From an uncultured Clostridia bacterium (GTDB lineage Bacteria > Bacillota > Clostridia > RUG12999), in NCBI GenBank assembly GCA_946555455.1, contig CAMNSU010000004.1, forward strand, positions 1 through 64,000: a DNA stretch of 64,000 nt, in the 5' to 3' direction. The notes under the pieces were generated by a model. The model made no database searches, was not told where the DNA came from, and saw nothing but the letters and a program-made list of their open reading frames with translations. Below are positions 58,857 through 64,000 of this stretch, piece by piece. Position numbers and translations under genes: made by a program. The first letter of the stretch is position 1. Each line of letters starts with the position of its first letter.

Positions 58857-58879
58857 AATAGAAGATTTGCAGAGAAAGA

Positions 58880-58911
58880 CAGCCGCACAAGATGGATACC
58901 TTGTGCGGCTG
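58880..58911 (+). terminator. terminator of the 1671-residue protein gene
   Basis: A 12-bp stem (58880-58891 with 58900-58911), loop ATGGATAC, followed by TTGTTATG. Confidence 0.75.
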
Positions 58912-58979
58912 TTGTTATGCTATTATGCTATGAATAATTTTCGTGAAAACTGTATGTCTCCCCCAATTTTCGCTACGAC

Positions 58980-59262
58980 TATATCTCCCTTGAAAATGTC
59001 CCCCGGATTTTGACTATGTCAAAATCCTCCTCCTTTACTTTTCTTGGGAGATATAGTCTCCGCTCTTAGCCCCCGTTTCCCTTAAAAATGTCCTCCGGAT
59101 TTGGGCATAACCCAAATCCTCCCCCTCTTACTTTTTCTGAGGGATATACCCTCCGTTCTTTGCCCCCGAGAGTCGCTCCGCATGTATTCTTCCTTGAAAA
59201 TGTCCCCCGCGGGCTATGCCCGCTCCTCCTCTTACTTTTCTTAGGCACACGCGTGCCACGAA
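58980..59262. repeat. three tandem TTGAAAATGTCC hairpin repeats
   Basis: Units begin at about 58986, 59080 and 59190. Each has (C)CTTGAAAATGTCC or a close variant, a variable-sequence but conserved-shape hairpin (GGATTTTGAC/GTCAAAATCC; GGATTTGGG/CCCAAATCC; GCGGGC/GCCCGC), then CTCCTC-type sequence with TTACTTTT. A fourth copy is at 35975. The stem bases change together while pairing is kept. Confidence 0.75.
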
Positions 59263-59295
59263 ATGGTATTTCTTCCTTCTTGGGGAAACAGGGGA

Positions 59296-59324
59296 TTGCG
59301 TTGTTTAGCATTTTATGGTATGCT
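59296..59324 (+). promoter_or_regulatory. promoter of the membrane protein-HTH operon
   Basis: TTGCGT (59296-59301), 17 bases, TATGCT (59319-59324). Confidence 0.55.
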
Positions 59325-59442
59325 AAAAGAAACATATTTATCTGCAAGCGGGCAGACAAAACATGTTGTATCGAAAGAAAGAATAGTGGAAGACATATTT
59401 GTGCTAACAAAATAGGAAACGTGAAAAAGGGGGAATCCTCCG

Positions 59443-60315
59443 GTGAAGAAAATCAAAACAGGGTTGTATGCGCTGGCGGTGGTGATATTGCCGCCGATAT
59501 TGCTCTTTTTGAGCAATTGGGCTCATGGCGAAGTGTACTTATATTGTTCGACCCATTATAACAATGTGCCGCTGTTATTCTATCGCGTGTGCGTCTATAC
59601 GGCGCTGGGGTTCGTTTTGGGCTGGCTGATAACGCGGTTTGATGAGGACAAGGCGCGGCGGCGCGGCGTGTGGGTGTTCACCGGCGGACTGCTGCTGATT
59701 GCAGCGTTTGGTGCGGTCTATGCGCTGTTCCGGCAGGGCATGGTGGATTTTCCCACGTGGATACATAATATTCTGGTTCGTTTTGACTTGCGGGAGTTAT
59801 ATTTATGGGGCGGCGTTTATCTAGTGCAAATCATTCGCCGGAGTTTACCGGCAGGTAAAATGCAGCTAAAACCGGCGGGAGACGCCGCTATATCTTACGG
59901 AAGCAGGAGCAACACTGCCGCCATGCTGTGCGTGACTTTGCTGCCGGCGCTGTTGCTGGCGGTGAGTGCAATCTTGTCTGAATTTGCTGCGTTTGGAGCG
60001 AACGCATATTTATCCGCAGGGTCATACATTTCCTATTGGAATATCGGATTTTATACCATCGCCGGCGGGCTATTTGGCGCGGTGCCATGGCTGTGCAGAG
60101 CAGAGGAAAAACGTTTGCGCTGCGCGGTTGCGGTAACGTTCGGGCTGTCGGGTATTATCCTGCTGGGCATTCTGTATTCCCTGTATTGGAGTCCGATTGC
60201 CACACCGTTTGCGTTTTTAAAATTTTTGAACTTGAACGAGGTATTCCTCTGGACAGGGCTTTACCTCTTTTTGCTGGCGTTACTGCTGCGGCAGGGATAT
60301 CGGGAGAAAAAATGA
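59443..60315 (+). CDS. polytopic membrane protein of unknown function
   Basis: A 290-residue protein with eight or so helices in two similar halves, both ending in a RxxYLWGGVYL / LNEVFLWTGLYL pattern. No family recognised. The GTG start follows AGGGGGA. Its stop overlaps the start of the double-HTH gene as ATGA, so regulator and membrane protein are co-translated; this suggests a membrane sensor or a resistance function controlled by that regulator. Confidence 0.7.
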   Translation: MKKIKTGLYALAVVILPPILLFLSNWAHGEVYLYCSTHYNNVPLLFYRVCVYTALGFVLGWLITRFDEDKARRRGVWVFTGGLLLIAAFGAVYALFRQGMVDFPTWIHNILVRFDLRELYLWGGVYLVQIIRRSLPAGKMQLKPAGDAAISYGSRSNTAAMLCVTLLPALLLAVSAILSEFAAFGANAYLSAGSYISYWNIGFYTIAGGLFGAVPWLCRAEEKRLRCAVAVTFGLSGIILLGILYSLYWSPIATPFAFLKFLNLNEVFLWTGLYLFLLALLLRQGYREKK

Positions 60316-60752
60316 AAAAAATCAGTGAACGGTTAAGAGAACTTAGGAAACAAGCGGGATTCACGCAAAAGCAGATAGGGGAATATTTGGGAATCGATAG
60401 CGGTTCCTATGCATGGTATGAAAAAGAAAAAGGAAATCCAACCAGACAGGCAATACGAATGCTTTGTGATTTATATCAAGTTTCAGCAGAATATTTGACC
60501 GGCGGAGAGGAAACAGGGAAAAAGTATAAAAAGGGAGAATGGGAGGAAATTCCGCAGCGTCTAAGACAACTGCGCCATGCTGCAAGTATGAGCCAAAAAG
60601 CAGTTGCGGAAGCATTGAAAATACATCGGGAATCCTATGTATATTATGAGAACGGTAAATTTGAACCGCGCATGGTGAATTTATATCAACTCAAGGATTT
60701 GTTTGGCGTTAGCATGGACGAACTCTTAGGACGCATAGAGGAAGAAAAATAA
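60312..60752 (+). CDS. double XRE-type HTH regulator
   Basis: A 146-residue protein with two Cro/C1 HTH domains: SERLRELRKQAGFTQKQIGE ... (residues 4-62) and PQRLRQLRHAASMSQKAVAE ... (about 78-140). The layout equals the pair at 24112-24977. GGGAG lies before the ATG within the end of the membrane protein gene. It likely regulates its own operon. Confidence 0.82.
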   Translation: MKKISERLRELRKQAGFTQKQIGEYLGIDSGSYAWYEKEKGNPTRQAIRMLCDLYQVSAEYLTGGEETGKKYKKGEWEEIPQRLRQLRHAASMSQKAVAEALKIHRESYVYYENGKFEPRMVNLYQLKDLFGVSMDELLGRIEEEK

Positions 60753-60761
60753 ATTCAGAAA

Positions 60762-60806
60762 AAAATACGTATATCACGACTTTATAGCATGTGATATGCG
60801 TATTTT
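60762..60806. terminator. bidirectional terminator
   Basis: A 16-bp stem with one G-T pair (60762-60777 with 60791-60806), A-rich before and T-rich after, between convergent genes. Confidence 0.75.
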
Positions 60807-60849
60807 GTTTGTTAAGCGGGAATTTATCGCGCTTTAGCAGAATATATTT

Positions 60850-62016
60850 TCAGGCGGTTTCCTCCGCGGGCGGTTCTTCCGTATCGCTGTCCAGCCGTTT
60901 ATGCACTGCTTCGCGCAGCAGACAGTAGAGAACGGAGCAAGTCGGTACGCCCAGCAGCAGTCCCATCACGCCGAACAGCGACGTGCCCAGCAAAACCGCC
61001 ACCAGCACCCAGATACCGGGCAGTCCGATAGAAGTGCCGACCACGCGCGGGTAGATGATGTTGCCTTCAAGCTGTTGCAGCACAATGATAAACACAATGA
61101 ACCACAACGCTTTCATGGGGCTGACCATCAGAATCAAAAACGCGCCGATAGCGGTCCCGATAAACGCGCCAAACATGGGAATCAACGCCGTAAATCCCAC
61201 CAGCACCGAAATCATGGTCGCATAAGGGAAGCGGAACACTTTCATGCCAATGAAACACAGCAGTCCGATGATAACCGCCTCCAAAAATTGTCCCGATACG
61301 AAGTTAGAAAAAATACGGTTGGAGATGTGGCAGATTTCCACAAAACGGTCTACGGGGCGGCGCGGCAAAAACGCGCGCATGAGCCGCTGAAACTGACGTG
61401 CCAGCGTTTCTTTTTGCAGCAGCACATAAATGGAAAAGATAAATCCCATAATGAAATTGAACACGCCGCTGAAAATGGAAGTGGTCACGCCGACGGTAGT
61501 GTTGAGAAAATCGCCCGACCAATTTTTCAGAAAATCTGTCACCATGTTTGTGATTCTGTCCCAGTCGATTTGAATAGAGGAAAGCTGCATATTGCCCAGT
61601 CCGAACCGCTCCATCATGTTCATGCTCCAGTATTCCAAATTTTGCGCATACTGCGGCATGTTGCTAACCAGCAATTCAATGGTGCGTTTGAGTTCGGGAA
61701 TAATCAGAAACATCACGAACATCACGATACCTGTCACGACCACCAGCGTCAGCACAAGACAAACAGGCCGGCGGAGTACCCGCCAAACCTTGCCGCTTTT
61801 TTTGTTCAAAAAGGCAAAGATTTTGTCTTCAAACAATTTGAGCAATACGTTGAGAATAAAAGCGGTGCATAGACCAAAGATGATAGGGAACAAAATGCTG
61901 TAAAACGCCCCCAGACCCTCCAGCACCAAATGGATATTTTGCAGTCCTAAAAACAGGACAATGGAAACGGCAATTATGCCGATGATTTTTTTCATATTGG
62001 AACGGTTCAAATCCAT
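60850..62016 (-). CDS. AI-2E-family (PF01594) membrane transporter
   Basis: A 388-residue protein with the helix layout of the family: three N-terminal helices, a large extracytoplasmic amphipathic segment, then five helices with the conserved GFTALIPMFGAFIGTAIGAF and LEGNIIYPRVVGTSIGLPGIWVL. Members transport autoinducer-2 or act as cation/proton antiporters; this one cannot be assigned. The ATG at 62014-62016 follows GAAGGA. It has its own promoter. Confidence 0.88.
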   Translation of the reverse strand: MDLNRSNMKKIIGIIAVSIVLFLGLQNIHLVLEGLGAFYSILFPIIFGLCTAFILNVLLKLFEDKIFAFLNKKSGKVWRVLRRPVCLVLTLVVVTGIVMFVMFLIIPELKRTIELLVSNMPQYAQNLEYWSMNMMERFGLGNMQLSSIQIDWDRITNMVTDFLKNWSGDFLNTTVGVTTSIFSGVFNFIMGFIFSIYVLLQKETLARQFQRLMRAFLPRRPVDRFVEICHISNRIFSNFVSGQFLEAVIIGLLCFIGMKVFRFPYATMISVLVGFTALIPMFGAFIGTAIGAFLILMVSPMKALWFIVFIIVLQQLEGNIIYPRVVGTSIGLPGIWVLVAVLLGTSLFGVMGLLLGVPTCSVLYCLLREAVHKRLDSDTEEPPAEETA

Positions 62017-62068
62017 ACAAATTCCTTCTTTCCCCTGCAATGTTTCATTATATAGTAGCTTTTCCTAT

Positions 62069-62097
62069 AGCATACCAAACTATACCGGTTCTGTCAA
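62069..62097 (-). promoter_or_regulatory. promoter of the AI-2E-family gene
   Basis: Minus strand TTGACA (62097-62092) and TATGCT (62074-62069), 17-base spacer. Confidence 0.65.
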
Positions 62098-62138
62098 GTA
62101 TTAGTACATAAGCAAAGAAACCGCAAGCCGCTGCATGG

Positions 62139-62167
62139 TTGACAAAGCGGTGTGAATGAGATAAAAT
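62139..62167 (+). promoter_or_regulatory. promoter of the TcaA-like gene
   Basis: TTGACA (62139-62144), 17 bases, TAAAAT (62162-62167). Confidence 0.65.
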
Positions 62168-62208
62168 AGAGACAAAGCCTGTGTACCGGAACAAAAGGGG
62201 GAGAGACA

Positions 62209-63327
62209 ATGGAACATCAGGAAATGCAGGAAACGCCGCAGAAAGAACGGACGCGGTGGATACCGATTTGGGCGAAACTGTTGATTGTGGTTTTAGCGCT
62301 GGCGGGCAGTGTTGCCTATGGATTCTATAAAGTGGGCGCTGGAATCAGCAATCCGGAAACGATTGCAAAAGAATATGTCAAGGACTTGGCGGCAGGACAA
62401 TATGAAAATGCCTATGACGCCCTGAAACTGGCGGACGAGACATGGTTTGGCGCACGGAAATTTGCGCAGGCAATGGACGCTGCGTTTGCGCAGTGCACCA
62501 TTAGGGATATCAGCGCGTCGGCGGGCAAAAAACAAAAACAGGAAAACGGGACGCTCACGCGGCAAGTGAAGGTTTCCTTCACCACAGACAGCGGGGAGAC
62601 GCGTGAGTGGCAGGTGGACTTGGTGCAGGACGGAAAACTGCTGAATATTTATGATAACTGGCGTATCATGCCGACAGAAATCATGCAGGAAAACTGGACG
62701 GTGGCAGTGCCGACGGGAGCACAGCTTACTGTTGACCAAATCCATGTCAGCGGCGACTATTTGCAGCGGACGCAGACCTATGAGGACGCGGCGGGAGCGA
62801 CGCAGGACGTGTATGTGCTGCCGCAGGTGTTTCGCGGCGACTACCGCGTGCAAGTGGCGCTGGAGGACTGCATACCGTGGCAGGGACAACTCAGCACGGA
62901 CAGTATGCAAAGCGTGTCGCTGGAACCGGAGGGCTGGTTCTATGACGGCATTGGCAAAAAACTGGAAAAGGCGCATAGAACAGCGTTTGACGCTATTTTC
63001 CACGGCGGAAATTTAGAAAAACTGCAAGAATATGCAGATTTATATTCCATGTTCTATCAAAAGACGAAAGAACGCGCCGGCGGCGTGGACAAGACCTATG
63101 ACAAATGGAAAAACATCAAAGTAAACGGCGTCACCATAGACAAATTTGAAATTTTGGACAGCCGCCACATCCGCGTGACCTATACGGTCAGAGAAACGCG
63201 CGTGCCGAAGGACGGCAGCGGAAGCAGAGAACAGACGGAACGCGGAACTGTTATGATGGAACGGCGCAACGATTCCTATATTATCACGTTGGACGAAAAC
63301 GGGGGCAGTTATGGAGGAAATGAATAA
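62209..63327 (+). CDS. membrane-anchored TcaA-like protein
   Basis: A 372-residue type II membrane protein: cytoplasmic start, one helix (WAKLLIVVLALAGSVAYGF, about residues 22-40) and an extracellular part. ETIAKEYVKDLAAGQYENAY resembles the start of NTF2-like domains in TcaA-type proteins, followed by beta domains (WTVAVPTGAQLTVDQIHVSG) of the same family. TcaA has been linked to wall glycopeptide response in staphylococci. No N-terminal zinc ribbon is present. It overlaps the next gene by one base. Confidence 0.7.
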   Translation: MEHQEMQETPQKERTRWIPIWAKLLIVVLALAGSVAYGFYKVGAGISNPETIAKEYVKDLAAGQYENAYDALKLADETWFGARKFAQAMDAAFAQCTIRDISASAGKKQKQENGTLTRQVKVSFTTDSGETREWQVDLVQDGKLLNIYDNWRIMPTEIMQENWTVAVPTGAQLTVDQIHVSGDYLQRTQTYEDAAGATQDVYVLPQVFRGDYRVQVALEDCIPWQGQLSTDSMQSVSLEPEGWFYDGIGKKLEKAHRTAFDAIFHGGNLEKLQEYADLYSMFYQKTKERAGGVDKTYDKWKNIKVNGVTIDKFEILDSRHIRVTYTVRETRVPKDGSGSREQTERGTVMMERRNDSYIITLDENGGSYGGNE

Positions 63328-64000
63328 TGGAACTTGTGAAATTAACGCATGACAATATAGAGGAGGAACATATCTGCTGCGCGATATCGAACAACAAAGA
63401 TGTCCAAGTCATGTCGAAAAAGAATTGGTTAAAAGAACGGCTGGACGAGGGACTTGTGTTTTTAAAAGGCGATGTCCGCGGCAAGTGTTTTATTGAATAT
63501 CTCCCTGCTGAATATGCTTGGATACCGATTGAAGCGAGCGATTATATGTATATTGATTGCTTATGGGTGTCCGGACAGTTTAAAGGACATGGCTATTCAA
63601 ACCTATTGCTGGAGAAGTGTATCAAGGACAGCAAAGAGAAAGGCAAGAAAGGGCTTGTTACGCTGTCTTCAAAAAAGAAAATGGGATTTCTTTCCGACCC
63701 GAAATATATGAGATATAAAGGGTTTGAAACAGCCGACACAGCACCCCCTTATTTTGAACTGCTGTATTTTCCTTTTGCGGAAAATGCGGAGAAACCGCGA
63801 TTTAGAAACGCAGTGCGGAGCCGCGAAAACATGCCGGATGGATTTGTGTTATATTATACAAACCAATGTCCGTTTACAGCGAAGTATGTGCCGATACTTG
63901 AAAACATGGCACAGACGCGCCAAATCGCGTTTCAGGTGGTACATATTCAGTCAAGAGAGGAAGCGCAAAACGCTCCTTCACCATTTACTACTTTTTCCCT
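63327..64000 (+). CDS. GNAT acetyltransferase with YoaP-like domain, partial
   Basis: The frame stays open to the right edge (224 codons visible). The GNAT acetyl-CoA site is SGQFKGHGYSNLLLEKCIKD (about residues 84-103); the later part (DGFVLYYTNQCPFTAKYVPI) begins the YoaP-type C-terminal domain. Substrate unknown. The ATG at 63327-63329 overlaps the previous stop (TAATG) and has GGAGGA upstream, so the two are co-translated. Confidence 0.85.
   Translation, partial: MELVKLTHDNIEEEHICCAISNNKDVQVMSKKNWLKERLDEGLVFLKGDVRGKCFIEYLPAEYAWIPIEASDYMYIDCLWVSGQFKGHGYSNLLLEKCIKDSKEKGKKGLVTLSSKKKMGFLSDPKYMRYKGFETADTAPPYFELLYFPFAENAEKPRFRNAVRSRENMPDGFVLYYTNQCPFTAKYVPILENMAQTRQIAFQVVHIQSREEAQNAPSPFTTFS

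Overview
The window looks like the chromosome of an anaerobic, spore-forming Gram-positive bacterium of the class Clostridia. The reasons are AGGAGG-type ribosome sites, sigma-A promoters with 17-base spacers, an SspF-like spore protein, four S-layer-homology (SLH) surface proteins, a [FeFe]-hydrogenase maturase (HydE), and a PanG-type pantothenate operon. An Oscillospirales-like gut anaerobe is a guess, not a result. I see no rRNA, tRNA, CRISPR array, transposase or prophage.

Layout. 1-5359: the end of a ribbon-helix-helix regulator with a perfect palindrome, a family 8 polysaccharide lyase without a signal peptide, and an SLH protein. 5694-13969: two neighbouring GLUG-repeat/SLH proteins (593 and 2116 residues) whose last ~548 bases are the same except for one silent change. 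14305-23594: MscL, an XRE regulator, two GT-C-like membrane proteins, AzlCD, CrcB, a SLOG protein and an ABC-class ATPase. 23731-25330: small regulators and a mirror-symmetric convergent RNA locus with a 23-residue hydrophobic peptide, which resembles a type I toxin-antitoxin unit. 25502-29041: a leucine-rich-repeat surface protein, an FHA-RDD protein and SspF. 29370-36807: an operon of a small protein, an MMPL-type RND transporter with a bactofilin-like tail and a GLUG/coiled-coil membrane protein, facing a divergent TetR regulator. 37132-39201: purine permease and phosphoribosyltransferase. 39458-42288: panG-panB-panC-panD. 42505-44568: yefM-yoeB and small genes. 44737-49295: metY, hydE, cysK and an Rrf2 regulator that appear to share one operator. 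49498-52876: amidohydrolase, small membrane proteins, lgt and pgsA. 52877-58856: a long, highly structured RNA leader followed by a 1671-residue SLH/InlB-like/GLUG protein. 59443-64000: a membrane protein with a co-translated double-HTH regulator, an AI-2E-family transporter, a TcaA-like protein and a GNAT/YoaP protein cut by the right edge.

The main theme is the cell surface: large GLUG-repeat proteins, several anchored by SLH domains, with an exporter operon. A second theme is sulfur and Fe-S supply: metY, cysK and hydE carry the same 19-base dyad just downstream of the -10 box, and the rrf2 promoter carries a near variant, which suggests one regulon. Intergenic regions hold at least three families of short repeats. 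The strongest candidates for undescribed biology are the 25.0-25.3 kb RNA locus, the 53.2-53.8 kb structured RNA, the MMPL/GLUG operon and the Rrf2 regulon.
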